Shown piece by piece: positions 8,641 through 17,712 of a stretch of DNA of 64,000 bases. The first letter of the stretch is position 1. Every line of letters starts with the position of its first letter. Origin of the DNA: Rippkaea orientalis PCC 8801 (GTDB lineage: Bacteria > Cyanobacteriota > Cyanobacteriia > Cyanobacteriales > Microcystaceae); contig NC_011726.1 in the NCBI RefSeq assembly GCF_000021805.1, positions 930,001 through 994,000 on the forward strand, in the 5' to 3' direction. The position numbers and the translations under genes were made by a program. The notes under the pieces are model-generated. The model saw nothing but the letters and a program-made list of their open reading frames with translations. It searched no databases and was not told where the DNA came from.

Positions 8641-8700
8641 AGGTGACGAAATTACGCCATTAAGTTAATATTAATTTAAAATTTCCTACAGTTAAGTTAC

Positions 8701-9627
8701 ATGAGAATCCTAGTTACAGGCGGTGCTGGTTTCATCGGCTCTCACTTAATCGATAGATTAATGGAACAAGGCCACGATGTTCTGTGCTTAGATAACTTCT
8801 ATACCGGTCACAAACGTAATATCCTAAAATGGCTTAATAATCCTTATTTTGAATTAATTCGCCATGACATTACCGAACCGATTCGGCTAGAAGTTGATCA
8901 AATTTATCATCTTGCTTGTCCAGCCTCTCCCGTACATTACCAATTTAACCCCGTTAAAACCATTAAAACAAATGTACTGGGAACCTTGTATATGCTAGGA
9001 TTAGCCAAGCGGGTTAACGCCAGACTACTCTTAGCTTCTACCTCCGAAGTCTACGGTGATCCCGATGTCCATCCCCAACCCGAAGAATATCGAGGTAACG
9101 TCAATTGTACGGGACTGCGAGCTTGCTACGACGAAGGAAAACGGGTAGCAGAAACCCTCGCTTTTGAATATCATCGAGAGCATAAAGTCGATATTCGGGT
9201 TGCTCGTATTTTTAACACCTATGGACCTCGGATGTTAGAAAATGACGGTCGTGTCGTTAGTAACTTTATTGTTCAAGCTTTACAAGGAAAACCGCTAACC
9301 GTGTATGGAGATGGCTCTCAAACGCGAAGTTTTTGCTACGTTTCTGACTTAGTAGAAGGGTTAATCCGTCTAATGAACAATGATTACATAGGACCAATTA
9401 ATTTAGGCAATCCTGGGGAATATACTATCTTAGAATTGGCTCAAATCATCCAAGGAATGATTAATCCTGGCGCAGAATTAATCTTTAAACCCTTACCCCA
9501 AGATGATCCTCGACAAAGACAACCCGATATTACCAAAGCTAAACACTATTTAGGGTGGGAACCCACTATTCCCTTAAAAGAAGGCTTAGAATTGGCGATC
9601 TCAGATTTTCGACAACGGGTTTCCTAA
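8701..9627 (+). CDS. uxs: UDP-glucuronate decarboxylase (UDP-xylose synthase)
   Basis: A 308-aa short-chain-dehydrogenase-fold enzyme that binds NAD through [10 protein letters not shown] (residues 7-16) and carries the catalytic S-T-S-E-V-Y and YxxxK (Y-D-E-G-K) motifs. The segment [12 protein letters not shown] and the [10 protein letters not shown] stretch are hallmarks of UDP-glucuronate decarboxylases, which convert UDP-glucuronate to UDP-xylose. The length is that of the bacterial soluble form. Ugd follows 44 bp downstream and would supply its substrate, so the two form a two-step UDP-Glc to UDP-Xyl route for extracellular polysaccharide. The role is assigned by family and context. Confidence 0.9.
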   Translation: MRILVTGGAGFIGSHLIDRLMEQGHDVLCLDNFYTGHKRNILKWLNNPYFELIRHDITEPIRLEVDQIYHLACPASPVHYQFNPVKTIKTNVLGTLYMLGLAKRVNARLLLASTSEVYGDPDVHPQPEEYRGNVNCTGLRACYDEGKRVAETLAFEYHREHKVDIRVARIFNTYGPRMLENDGRVVSNFIVQALQGKPLTVYGDGSQTRSFCYVSDLVEGLIRLMNNDYIGPINLGNPGEYTILELAQIIQGMINPGAELIFKPLPQDDPRQRQPDITKAKHYLGWEPTIPLKEGLELAISDFRQRVS

Positions 9628-9671
9628 AAGATCATTGACGTTTCAAGTATTTAATTAGAGGATAAAAAATC

Positions 9672-11021
9672 ATGCGCGTTTGTGTCATTGGAACTGGTTA
9701 CGTCGGCTTAGTGACAGGGGTTTGTTTAGCTCATATTGGCCACCACGTTATCTGTGTAGACAATAACGAAGAAAAAGTCAAATTAATGAAATCTGGTCAG
9801 TCCCCCATTTATGAACCGGGTTTATCCGAATTGATGCACTCGAGTGCCGAGTCGGGACACTTGGAATTTACGACAGATTTAGCAGCCGGGGTTAATCACG
9901 GGGAAATCCTCTTTATTGCCGTAGGAACTCCCGCATTACCCAACGGAGAAAGCGATACTCGTTATGTAGAAGCCGTAGCGCGGGGTATTGGAGCTAACTT
10001 AAATCAGGGTTACAAAGTCATTGTCAATAAATCAACGGTTCCCATCGGTTCTGGAGACTGGGTGAGGATGATTGTCCTCGATGGGTTAGCAGAACGCCAA
10101 AACGGACACGCGGATGCAGAGTTTGATGTGGTGAGTAACCCCGAATTTCTCAGAGAAGGCTCGGCGGTTTATGATACCTTTAACCCCGATCGCATTGTTT
10201 TAGGCAGCAACAGCGACAAAGCGATCGCCATGATGCAAGAACTCTACGCCCCCCTAGTGGATCGTAAATTTGGCGAGGATATAACCTTACCTCCCGTTCC
10301 TGTGGTGGTAACTGACCTAAACTCAGCAGAAATGATTAAATATGCTGCTAATGCCTTCTTAGCGACGAAGATTAGTTTTATTAATGAAGTCGCTAATATC
10401 TGCGATCGCGTTGGGGCGGATGTTACCCAAGTTGCTAAGGGGATCGGATTAGACTCCCGTATTGGCAATAAATTCTTGCAAGCGGGGATCGGTTGGGGTG
10501 GATCATGTTTTCCCAAGGATGTTTTAGCCTTAATTCACACAGCAACCGACTATGGTTATGAGACGGAATTGTTAAACGCGGCGGTTCATGTTAATCAACG
10601 TCAACGACTCATTGCCATTGAAAAATTACAACAAGAATTGAAGATTCTTAAGGGAAAAACCGTTGGATTATTAGGGTTAACCTTTAAACCTGATACTGAT
10701 GACATGAGGGATGCTCCTTCTTTAATTATTATCGAACAACTCAACCGTTTAGGAGCAAAAGTGAAGGCATACGATCCGATTGTTTCACAATCAGGGTTAA
10801 GTCATGGCTTATCGGGAGTGATTATTGAAACCAACCCCGAAATGTTGGCCGATAGTTGTGATGCTTTGGTTTTAGTGACAGATTGGCAAGAATTTCTGAA
10901 ACTCGATTATGGGAAAATGGCCAGTTTAATGGCTAATCCTGTGATTATTGATGGTCGTAATTTCTTAGATCGCTCGAAACTAGAACAGGCCGGTTTCCGT
11001 TACTTAGGAATTGGTCGGTAA
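9672..11021 (+). CDS. ugd: UDP-glucose 6-dehydrogenase
   Basis: A 449-aa enzyme oxidising UDP-glucose to UDP-glucuronate with two NAD+. It has the N-terminal Rossmann motif GTGYVGLVTGVCLA at residues 7-20, the catalytic-Cys motif GGSCFPKD near residue 277, and the C-terminal domain with GLLGLTFKPDTDDMR. Length is typical. The ATG is preceded by GAGG about 10 nt upstream. It is co-directional with uxs and followed by a strong terminator at 11051, so uxs-ugd is a self-contained operon. Confidence 0.95.
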   Translation: MRVCVIGTGYVGLVTGVCLAHIGHHVICVDNNEEKVKLMKSGQSPIYEPGLSELMHSSAESGHLEFTTDLAAGVNHGEILFIAVGTPALPNGESDTRYVEAVARGIGANLNQGYKVIVNKSTVPIGSGDWVRMIVLDGLAERQNGHADAEFDVVSNPEFLREGSAVYDTFNPDRIVLGSNSDKAIAMMQELYAPLVDRKFGEDITLPPVPVVVTDLNSAEMIKYAANAFLATKISFINEVANICDRVGADVTQVAKGIGLDSRIGNKFLQAGIGWGGSCFPKDVLALIHTATDYGYETELLNAAVHVNQRQRLIAIEKLQQELKILKGKTVGLLGLTFKPDTDDMRDAPSLIIIEQLNRLGAKVKAYDPIVSQSGLSHGLSGVIIETNPEMLADSCDALVLVTDWQEFLKLDYGKMASLMANPVIIDGRNFLDRSKLEQAGFRYLGIGR

Positions 11022-11050
11022 TTGATAATTGACAATTAATGACTCATGGA

Positions 11051-11082
11051 AGGGCATAATAATATTATGCCCTTTATTTTTT
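11051..11082 (+). terminator. rho-independent terminator of uxs-ugd
   Basis: A perfect 10-bp stem (AGGGCATAAT / ATTATGCCCT) with a 3-nt loop is followed directly by TTATTTTTT. It lies 30 bp after the ugd stop. Confidence 0.9.
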
Positions 11083-11134
11083 GGCTGCTTAAAAAAGGTT
11101 AGATGAAATCGCTTTTAGGTTGGCTACAAATGAG

Positions 11135-11150
11135 TAGGAGTTAACTCCTA
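11135..11150. promoter_or_regulatory. 16-bp perfect palindrome upstream of the M16 peptidase gene
   Basis: TAGGAGTTAACTCCTA is a perfect, loop-less palindrome 89 bp before the peptidase ATG. No T-run follows, so it looks more like a dimeric-protein binding site than a terminator. The binding protein is unknown. Confidence 0.4.
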
Positions 11151-11238
11151 AGGGTTTAATAAGTCGGTCATCTTTTTCTGTCTAAAAAGTAGCTATTTTT
11201 GTTAGGATAATTGGTGAGTCTTCATTTAACGAGCACCC

Positions 11239-12522
11239 ATGACTTCAACTTTGCTTAAAGCATCAGCGTTTAATAGCCCCACGATTCGTACCCTTGCCAA
11301 TGGATTGACCGTTATCGCTGAACAAATGCCAGTTGAAGCGGTTAATCTCAACCTCTGGTTAAACGTAGGATCTGCGCTAGAATCTAATGAAATCAACGGG
11401 ATGGCTCATTTCCTCGAACACATGGTCTTTAAAGGGACTTCTCGCCTCGATAGTGGAGAATTTGAGCAATTAATTGAGCAACGCGGTGCTGTGACCAATG
11501 CAGCAACCTCTCAAGAGTACACCCATTATTACATAACCACAGCCCCGGCAGATTTTGCTGAACTTGCCCCCCTGCAATTGGATGTGGTTTTCAATGCGAG
11601 TATTCCTGATGAAGCCTTTGAACGGGAAAGATCGGTTATTTTAGAAGAAATTCGCCGTTCAGAGGATAGTCCTCGCCGCCGCACCTTTTATCGGGCTATG
11701 GAGACTTGTTTTGCCCAATTACCCTATCGTCGTCGGGTACTCGGTCCTGTCTCAGTGATTGAACAACTCAAACCACAACAGATGCGGGATTTTCATCAAA
11801 ACTGGTATCATCCCGCATCGGTAACAGCCGTAGCCGTAGGAAATCTTCCCGTAGAAGAATTAATTGAAATTATAGTAGAAGGATTTGAGCAAAATAATAG
11901 ATTTCCTGTCAAAAATAACCAGAAAGTGGGTAATCTCTCCCCAGAAAAGCCGTTTCGGGAAGTAGTTCGCCAAGAATACGAGGATAGTCACCTACAGCAA
12001 GCGCGTTTAATCATGATGTGGCGAGTTCCGGGGTTAATTGAATTAGAAGAAACCTATACTTTGGACGTTTTAGCCGTTATTTTAGGACAAGGCAAGGTAT
12101 CTCGCTTATTTCGGGAGTTGCGCGAAGATCGAGGATTAGTCTCTCGAATTAGTGTTAGTAACATGACACAAGGTATTCAAGGAGTGTTCTATATTTCGGC
12201 TGAATTACCAACTGAAAATATACCCGAAGTAGAAACAACAATTAGAGAACATTTGCGTCAAATTCAACGAGAATCTGTCACAGAAACCGAATTAAATCGA
12301 GTTCGGACTCAGGTAGCTAATCGCTTTATTTTTGGGAATGAACGTCCAAGCGATCGCGCTAATCTTTATGGCTATTACTATTCTCAACTACAAGATTTAG
12401 AACCCGCTTTAACCTATCCAAGTCGGATTCAATCTCTGAGTTTAGAAGATATTCAACGCGCGGCTCAACTTTATCTATCTCCTGATGCTTACGCTATGAC
12501 TATCGTTCGTCCTACTATTTAG
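11239..12522 (+). CDS. M16 family zinc metallopeptidase (processing-protease-like)
   Basis: A 427-aa protein with the inverted zinc motif HFLEH (residues 57-61) and the downstream Glu in a VILEEIRRSEDSP segment near 135-147. These are the metal ligands of pitrilysin/mitochondrial-processing-peptidase enzymes. The second, non-catalytic half follows (R-x-D-R-G-L-V segment near 297). M16 proteins of this length act as homo- or heterodimers in the cytoplasm or periplasm; no signal peptide is visible. Upstream lies a 16-bp palindrome. The substrate is unknown. Confidence 0.9.
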   Translation: MTSTLLKASAFNSPTIRTLANGLTVIAEQMPVEAVNLNLWLNVGSALESNEINGMAHFLEHMVFKGTSRLDSGEFEQLIEQRGAVTNAATSQEYTHYYITTAPADFAELAPLQLDVVFNASIPDEAFERERSVILEEIRRSEDSPRRRTFYRAMETCFAQLPYRRRVLGPVSVIEQLKPQQMRDFHQNWYHPASVTAVAVGNLPVEELIEIIVEGFEQNNRFPVKNNQKVGNLSPEKPFREVVRQEYEDSHLQQARLIMMWRVPGLIELEETYTLDVLAVILGQGKVSRLFRELREDRGLVSRISVSNMTQGIQGVFYISAELPTENIPEVETTIREHLRQIQRESVTETELNRVRTQVANRFIFGNERPSDRANLYGYYYSQLQDLEPALTYPSRIQSLSLEDIQRAAQLYLSPDAYAMTIVRPTI

Positions 12523-12527
12523 GGTAG

Positions 12528-12631
12528 GGGAGGGTGGGGAGAGTGGTAAGAGTCGGAAGAGAGGGGAGATACTAACTTCTGACTCCTGACTTCTGCCTAT
12601 TGCCTATTTACTAATAACTGATAACTGAAAG
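12528..12631. repeat. intergenic repeat tract (purine-rich + CTTCTGAC-type heptads + TAACTGATAACTGAAAG)
   Basis: The spacer before the next gene is built of repeats. It contains a purine tract that is the reverse complement of the one at 8601-8617 (17/17), heptad-like units ACTTCTGACTCCTGACTTCTGCCTATTG (read as 7-mers), and TAACTGATAACTGAAAG. The last 17-mer recurs exactly at 37657-37673, also just before a start codon. Confidence 0.6.
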
Positions 12632-13501
12632 ATGTGGACACAAATTGCTGAACATATAACTCAAGTGACTGGACAAGAGTTTGAGATTAAAAAACAACGT
12701 CCTGTTAGTGGTGGTTGTATTAATCAAGGATATTCTTTAATAGGAGATAAAAAGACCTATTTTGTTAAGATTAACCAAGCCTCGCAGATTGAAATGTTTG
12801 CGGCCGAAGCCTTGGGATTAAAACAAATGTTCGCTACTAAGACGATTCGAGTTCCTCAACCGATTTGTTGGGGAATGTCTGATCGATCGAGTTATATTGT
12901 CCTTGAATGGTTAGAATTTAGCCAAGCAACGGCCGAATCTTGGCAAGAAATGGGTCGAAAATTAGCCGCGATGCACCAAGTTCAAGGAGTGTCTAAATTT
13001 GGGTGGGAACGGAATAATACCATTGGTTCTACCCCTCAAATTAATACTTGGACTGAAAATTGGACAGATTTTTTTGCTGAACATCGCATCGGTTATCAAT
13101 TAAAATTAGCCAGACGCAGAGGGGGAAATTTTCCTGAGTATAGCCAAGTTGTAGGGATAGTACGCGATGTTTTAAAAGATAGACAACCCTTACCATCTCT
13201 AGTCCACGGGGATTTATGGTCAGGAAATGTAGCTGTTATTGCAGACGGAGAACCTGTTATTTTAGACCCTGCAACCTATTACGGCGATCATGAAGTTGAT
13301 CTAGCCATGACCGAACTTTTTGGCGGTTTTCCAGGGTCTTTTTATCGGGGGTATGATGAGGTTTTCCCCTTAGACGAAGGCTATCAAAAACGCAAAACTC
13401 TCTATAATCTTTATCACATTTTAAATCATTTTAATCTCTTTGGTGGTGGCTATGGTTCCCAAGCTAATCAGATGATTCAACAAATTCTCAGAAGTCGATA
13501 G
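12632..13501 (+). CDS. fructosamine-3-kinase-like / aminoglycoside-phosphotransferase-fold kinase
   Basis: A 289-aa protein of the fructosamine kinase family. The glycine-loop substitute SGGCINQGY is near residue 27, the Brenner-type catalytic motif LVHGDLWSGN near 191-200, and the metal-binding ILDPATYYGDHEVD near 210-223. Family members phosphorylate ketoamines (Amadori or ribulosamine products) so that glycated proteins can be repaired. The exact substrate is not visible. The length matches bacterial FN3K-related proteins. It converges with alr; the gap holds a nested inverted repeat. Confidence 0.88.
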   Translation: MWTQIAEHITQVTGQEFEIKKQRPVSGGCINQGYSLIGDKKTYFVKINQASQIEMFAAEALGLKQMFATKTIRVPQPICWGMSDRSSYIVLEWLEFSQATAESWQEMGRKLAAMHQVQGVSKFGWERNNTIGSTPQINTWTENWTDFFAEHRIGYQLKLARRRGGNFPEYSQVVGIVRDVLKDRQPLPSLVHGDLWSGNVAVIADGEPVILDPATYYGDHEVDLAMTELFGGFPGSFYRGYDEVFPLDEGYQKRKTLYNLYHILNHFNLFGGGYGSQANQMIQQILRSR

Positions 13502-13525
13502 GGTTGAAAGCGCAAGGAAAACTTG

Positions 13526-13663
13526 AGAGACTGTTTATAAACAAAATCTTTAAGACGTTAGGGTAGGCAATCAGAGATTGATCTGGACTAACCGTAAAGT
13601 AGAAAACTTTGCCCACCCTAAAAAACTGGTTTTTATATAATGTTCCTTGAACAAACAGTCTCT
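13526..13663. repeat. nested inverted-repeat element containing MITE-like copy B
   Basis: The outer arms AGAGACTGTTT (13526-13536) and AAACAGTCTCT (13653-13663) are perfect 11-bp inverted repeats. Inside lies the 62-bp unit 13559-13620 with TAGGGTAGGCAA / TTTGCCCACCCTA ends, homologous to 4067-4129. The element sits between the convergent kinase-like gene and alr and could serve as a bidirectional transcription stop. Confidence 0.7.
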
Positions 13664-13678
13664 TAAACTCTATTTCTC

Positions 13679-14890
13679 CTAGATCTCAACTAATTTATTA
13701 CTAGAAGATTTAACCATAATTCGGGGCAGTCGATGTTTAAACCCGCAGAGAATTTCCCACGAAATTGTCCCTAATTTATTTGCCCAATCATCGGCAGTAA
13801 TTTCTTGATCGCCGTCTTTACCAATTAATGTTACCACTTCCCCCACTTGAAGATTAGGAATAGCACTAACATCTAACATTAATTGATCCATGGTAATAGC
13901 CCCAATTTGACGAACCCGTTGTCCTCGGATCAAAACTTCTAAGCGGTTAGAGAGGTTACGGGGGACTCCATCCGCATAGCCAATACCCACAACCGCTACA
14001 TCCATAGTGCGATCGCTGACAAATTGATAGCCATAACTCACCCCTGTTCCTGGGGGAATGGTTTTGACTTGTGTTACCTTGGCTTTAACCTGCAAAACAG
14101 GTTTTAAATCAGCAAAAGACCGTAAATGGGGTGCAGGATATAAACCATATAATGCTAAGCCCACTCTCACTAAATCGTAGTGTAGATTAGGATTAACCAG
14201 TGTTGCCGCAGAATTGGCAAAATGAAGGGGAGGAAGGGGCAAACCGTGGCTTTTTAATTGGGCGATCGCCTGTTTAAAGCGTCGGTGTTGTCGTTCCATT
14301 TCGCTGCGATCGGGGTCATCCGCCGTGGCTAAATGGGAGTAGATCGTCGCTATCTTAAGATAGGGTAATTGCTGCACTAATCTAACAAAATCAGTGGCTT
14401 GATGCCAAGGGGTTCCCAGACGAGACATCCCTGTATCGAGTTTGAGATGGACGGGTAGGGTTTGTCCTAGTTTACTGAGGGTGTCCGAAAAGATTAACGC
14501 TTGTTGGGGGTTACACAGGGTGGGTTGTAGTTGCCACTGGGCGATCGCGGCGATTTCTTCAGAGGTGTTAATTGCGCCTAAAATGAGAATAGGGGCAGTA
14601 ATTCCGGCTTCTCGCAGTTCTATCCCTTCCCCTAGGGTAGCAATGGCTAACCCGTTTGCCCCTGCGTCTAGGGCAGTTTGGGCAACTTTTATCGCACCAT
14701 GTCCATAGGCATCGGCTTTAACGACGGCCATTAGGGCGGTTTTAGGCGATAATAATCCTTTAATTTCGGCTACATTATGAATTAAAGCTTGTTGATTAAT
14801 TTCTACCCAAGCCCGTTGACGGATAATTTCTGATAAATGATAATCGTAGCGGTTCCGTCTTGTCTTAGTTTCCAATTCTTGGCTTAACAT
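13679..14890 (-). CDS. alr: alanine racemase
   Basis: A 403-aa PLP enzyme interconverting L- and D-alanine for peptidoglycan synthesis. The PLP-lysine motif AVVKADAYGHGA is at residues 55-66 (Lys58). The second catalytic Tyr lies in GTGVSYGYQF near 285, and the metal/PLP phosphate segments (HFANSAAT) are intact. It has about 20 extra N-terminal residues compared with the shortest family members, which is ordinary. It is transcribed alone, convergent with the kinase-like gene. Confidence 0.95.
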   Translation of the reverse strand: MLSQELETKTRRNRYDYHLSEIIRQRAWVEINQQALIHNVAEIKGLLSPKTALMAVVKADAYGHGAIKVAQTALDAGANGLAIATLGEGIELREAGITAPILILGAINTSEEIAAIAQWQLQPTLCNPQQALIFSDTLSKLGQTLPVHLKLDTGMSRLGTPWHQATDFVRLVQQLPYLKIATIYSHLATADDPDRSEMERQHRRFKQAIAQLKSHGLPLPPLHFANSAATLVNPNLHYDLVRVGLALYGLYPAPHLRSFADLKPVLQVKAKVTQVKTIPPGTGVSYGYQFVSDRTMDVAVVGIGYADGVPRNLSNRLEVLIRGQRVRQIGAITMDQLMLDVSAIPNLQVGEVVTLIGKDGDQEITADDWANKLGTISWEILCGFKHRLPRIMVKSSSNKLVEI

Positions 14891-15225
14891 AACTCCTCTT
14901 TCCCCACACTCTTACCACGGGACTATGATTGCTTGGCTTGTCAATAGCCGTTCTCATGGTTTTTACAGATACGCTTAATCTAGCAAAAGTTCCTTAAAAG
15001 TCAAGGGGAAAGTCGGCGATCGACCATCCAATTGCTGAAATTTGTATTATTGAAGTAGATTTAACTGTCTATTTATTAAATTAGTCAAAGGGGAAAGATA
15101 TCAATATGCAGTTTCTAAACTGTTTGATCTTTTCAACCCAGGTAATGATTTATATGACCTTTTGCGAGTGTTAAAACGTCTTGGCGAATTAATAAAATAA
15201 CTCTAATTTACAGTATACTTTATAA
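14891..15225. other. 335-bp intergenic region with a short decayed coding segment
   Basis: No complete gene is seen. On the plus strand, 15081-15200 reads as protein-like sequence without a start codon (L-V-K-G-E-R-Y-Q-Y-A-V-S-K-L-F-D-L-F, ending at the TAA 15198-15200) and with a stop upstream. This looks like the tail of a degraded gene, at the edge of the ATPase/TOPRIM islet. The rest is AT-rich and contains the alr upstream region. Confidence 0.35.
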
Positions 15226-16008
15226 TTATTCCTCTCCTAATAATTGCTTTATAAAACTAATAAAATTAGCCAATATAGCAACATTTTGAGTTTCTTGACT
15301 AATCCAGTTATTATCGGCAATACTAACCGTATTCGTTTTGCCAGGTTTTAAGACACTAACTACGGATGCGATGATAGCTTTTTCTTGATCAAAAGCTTTC
15401 CATCTATGGAATTTTTTACTACAATTATCGAGACTATTAATATAATGATTGGCTTGTTCTAAATACTCGCTATAGACTTGATTTCCACATTCTAAAAGAA
15501 TAGTTTCTAAAACTCCTTGGTTTTGATTATCGGGTAAAATATAAATTCCTGTTCTAGGTGAGGTTTTAGAAATAACTCCAGGTTTATCGGAAAAATTAGG
15601 ATAATATTCTTTAAATGTTGTAGAAAATTCTTGTGCAATAGACTGAGGATCTTTTTTGTCTGAATCAACAATAATAGCAAAGGCTGTTAAGTTTTGTTGA
15701 TAAGAAGAATTATTGGATATAATATCATCTAAGTTACTTATCAAGTTACTTCCCTCTCCTAAGAAAATAGCCACAGAAATTGTCTCAGTAAAAAAAATTG
15801 ACGGCATATATAATCTAGCATATAAATCACCCTTTTTGTTAGGATATTCGGGAATAAGTTTGCGCCAAAATGGATCAAGTTTATCAATATTTCCTTTATG
15901 AACTTTTTTAAAATCTTGAAATCCTAGCAACTTCAATACTTTACCAACAAATGCTTGATCATGAGAACCTTCAACTCCAATAAGTACATATTCTTTCTGA
16001 CTCACCAA
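15226..16008 (-). CDS. DUF3226 (TOPRIM-like) nuclease candidate partnered with an AAA ATPase
   Basis: A 260-aa protein with a TOPRIM-like arrangement. The N-terminal acidic motif is VEGSHD (Glu13, Asp17), a central IIVDSDKKD follows (Asp115, Asp117), and GIYILPDNQNQGVLE (Glu168) is the motif that defines DUF3226. TOPRIM folds coordinate Mg2+ and cut or join nucleic acid; none is characterised here. Its start overlaps the end of the ATPase gene by 7 bp, so the two are translationally coupled. ATPase + TOPRIM pairing is the layout of OLD-family nucleases and of the PARIS defence system (AriA/AriB), but AriB belongs to DUF4435. AT-rich composition relative to its neighbours suggests acquisition. 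Confidence 0.7.
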   Translation of the reverse strand: MVSQKEYVLIGVEGSHDQAFVGKVLKLLGFQDFKKVHKGNIDKLDPFWRKLIPEYPNKKGDLYARLYMPSIFFTETISVAIFLGEGSNLISNLDDIISNNSSYQQNLTAFAIIVDSDKKDPQSIAQEFSTTFKEYYPNFSDKPGVISKTSPRTGIYILPDNQNQGVLETILLECGNQVYSEYLEQANHYINSLDNCSKKFHRWKAFDQEKAIIASVVSVLKPGKTNTVSIADNNWISQETQNVAILANFISFIKQLLGEE

Positions 16009-17150
16009 CGAACCTCCTGACCAAGATTTTCTCTTAAACGTTTGAGTTTATCTCTTGCAATACGAACAGCAGAGGTTTTAGAATCTTTTTGTTCCAAGCG
16101 ATATAAAACTAAATCTGTATCGGGTTCTGTTGCTGTTAAAATAGCATCTACTGCTTCTAAACTATGGGTTGTCGCAAAGAGTTGAATATCTAATTTTTTA
16201 CACCATTTAACTATCCAAGAGAATGAGTTTTCTAATGCTTCCGTGTGAATAGCGGTTTCTATTTCATCAATTAAAATAATTCCTCCTTCTAAACGCACTA
16301 ATTTTAAAGCGATATAAACGAGGCGACGAACCCCATCACCAAAACTACTAAGAGGGACTAAACCCAGCTTTTTATGTTCAATATAAATAACGGGAGGTTG
16401 ATGTAAAGTAACACCAGAAAAAGTTAAAACTTCTAAATTATTAATATTAGAATCTAATGCTTGAAGTAATTCAATTAATTCATCTTTAAACCCCTGCATT
16501 CTAGCTTCACTAAGTAATTGAGCGGCAAAAGCTTCGGTTCGATGCGCTGATGGAGTGATATTAAAATAATTTATTTTGAAAGTCTTAGACTGCTCTAAAG
16601 TAGTAATTCTATCTTCTTCCCATAATTCAAAACTTTTATGAATTTCCTTTTTATTATTGTCTTCTTCTTTATTTACAAAAACCTTAATATCAAGGATAAT
16701 TCCTTGCTGAAATTCCTCATTATCTATATCATCCTTGTCTTCACCTCCGCTTTTTTTAGAATGATTTGACCTGATGCGTATTCCTTCAATAATTTTATAA
16801 TCTGCTAGTAGTTGCTTAACAGGATAATTTCCTTGACTTTGAATTAGAATCTTATGGGTATCAAGATCTTGATTAAATGTTAAATTTCCTTGAGGAAATA
16901 ACCATGTTAATGAGTCAAGAATAGAAAGACGATAAAAAAAACGACTTTCCCGATCGCGCTGTCGTGAAATAAAATACCATTCCCGTAAATTCAAAGGATT
17001 ACAATATAAAGAAATAGCCTCTAAAACGCTGGTTTTACCGCAATTATTAACCCCAACAAACAGATTGATTTGACCAAGATCTTTAAGTTCTAAATCTTGG
17101 ATACCTCTAAAACTATGGATATGTAAACTGTCTAGTTGTTGGTTTTCCAC
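16002..17150 (-). CDS. AAA/ABC-type ATPase (AAA_15/AAA_21, OLD-like), partner of the TOPRIM protein
   Basis: A 382-aa ATPase related to SMC/RecF-type heads. Walker A is GVNNCGKT (33-40). The ABC-like signature is LSSFGDGVRR (267-276), Walker B is IILIDE (291-296) with catalytic Glu296, and the switch His is in ATTHS (329). An insert of low-complexity charged residues (131-175) occupies the arm position. Such ATPases in two-gene cassettes usually sense foreign DNA or phage proteins and control a linked effector. It is first in the operon, followed by the overlapping DUF3226 gene. Function as anti-phage defence is inference from gene pairing. Confidence 0.8.
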   Translation of the reverse strand: MENQQLDSLHIHSFRGIQDLELKDLGQINLFVGVNNCGKTSVLEAISLYCNPLNLREWYFISRQRDRESRFFYRLSILDSLTWLFPQGNLTFNQDLDTHKILIQSQGNYPVKQLLADYKIIEGIRIRSNHSKKSGGEDKDDIDNEEFQQGIILDIKVFVNKEEDNNKKEIHKSFELWEEDRITTLEQSKTFKINYFNITPSAHRTEAFAAQLLSEARMQGFKDELIELLQALDSNINNLEVLTFSGVTLHQPPVIYIEHKKLGLVPLSSFGDGVRRLVYIALKLVRLEGGIILIDEIETAIHTEALENSFSWIVKWCKKLDIQLFATTHSLEAVDAILTATEPDTDLVLYRLEQKDSKTSAVRIARDKLKRLRENLGQEVRW

Positions 17151-17271
17151 AGAATTAATCCATCTTGCTACACAATCTCAGTATATCATATTCCTGCTTT
17201 AGCAGAAGTTGGTAATAGACTAATTTCAATTAATCGTACAGCAGCCATCCAATTTCTTCAACTTATTTCAA

Positions 17272-17712
17272 TTAAATCAAAACCCGCCCAAGTTTGTCAT
17301 TAATTTTGTTTAGATACTTAGTACCATCTTGAAAAATAATTTGGGTTTTTCTGCCTAATTCATCAAATCGATAACTATGTACGAAACCACTATGATGAAT
17401 AATAGAAGATTCATTCTTTGCTTCATCGAACTCGAAGCGGGTAGTTTTGCCTGTATTATCCCTACTAATAAAAGTAAGCAACCCATCAGTTGCTCCATAT
17501 TCATATTCAATAATTGATCCATCGCTGTGAGTTTCCTTGGTAATCTGGTATTTATCATTGTATTCGTAGGCAATTTCTTGACCGCGACGATTAACAGATT
17601 TTATTAACAAGCCATTGGCATCATAAAAATACTTATCCTTTTTAGGAGGAGGGGAGATGGCAACCTTAATCCTTAATTTAGAATTTAGCCGATCTTTTTG
17701 GGAGATAATCAA
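17272..17712 (-). pseudogene. RHS/YD-repeat protein fragment
   Basis: A 146-codon piece containing about four YD-type repeats: YFYDANGLLIKS, YEYNDKYQITKET, FEFDEAKNESS and YRFDELGRKTQ. Real RHS proteins run to more than a thousand residues, with secretion signals, a core and a toxic tip. Here the N-terminus and the conserved core-ending motif are missing, so it is a remnant or a displaced segment. It lies just upstream of the ATPase gene on the same strand. The overlapping plus-strand sequence 17190-17303 also reads as a short protein-like tail, another sign of local rearrangement. Confidence 0.65.

Noticed and set aside
17190..17303. plus-strand protein-like tail (P-A-L-A-E-V-G-N-R-L-I-S) opposite the RHS fragment
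   Set aside because: There is no start codon or ribosome-binding site. It probably is a remnant; too short to assign.
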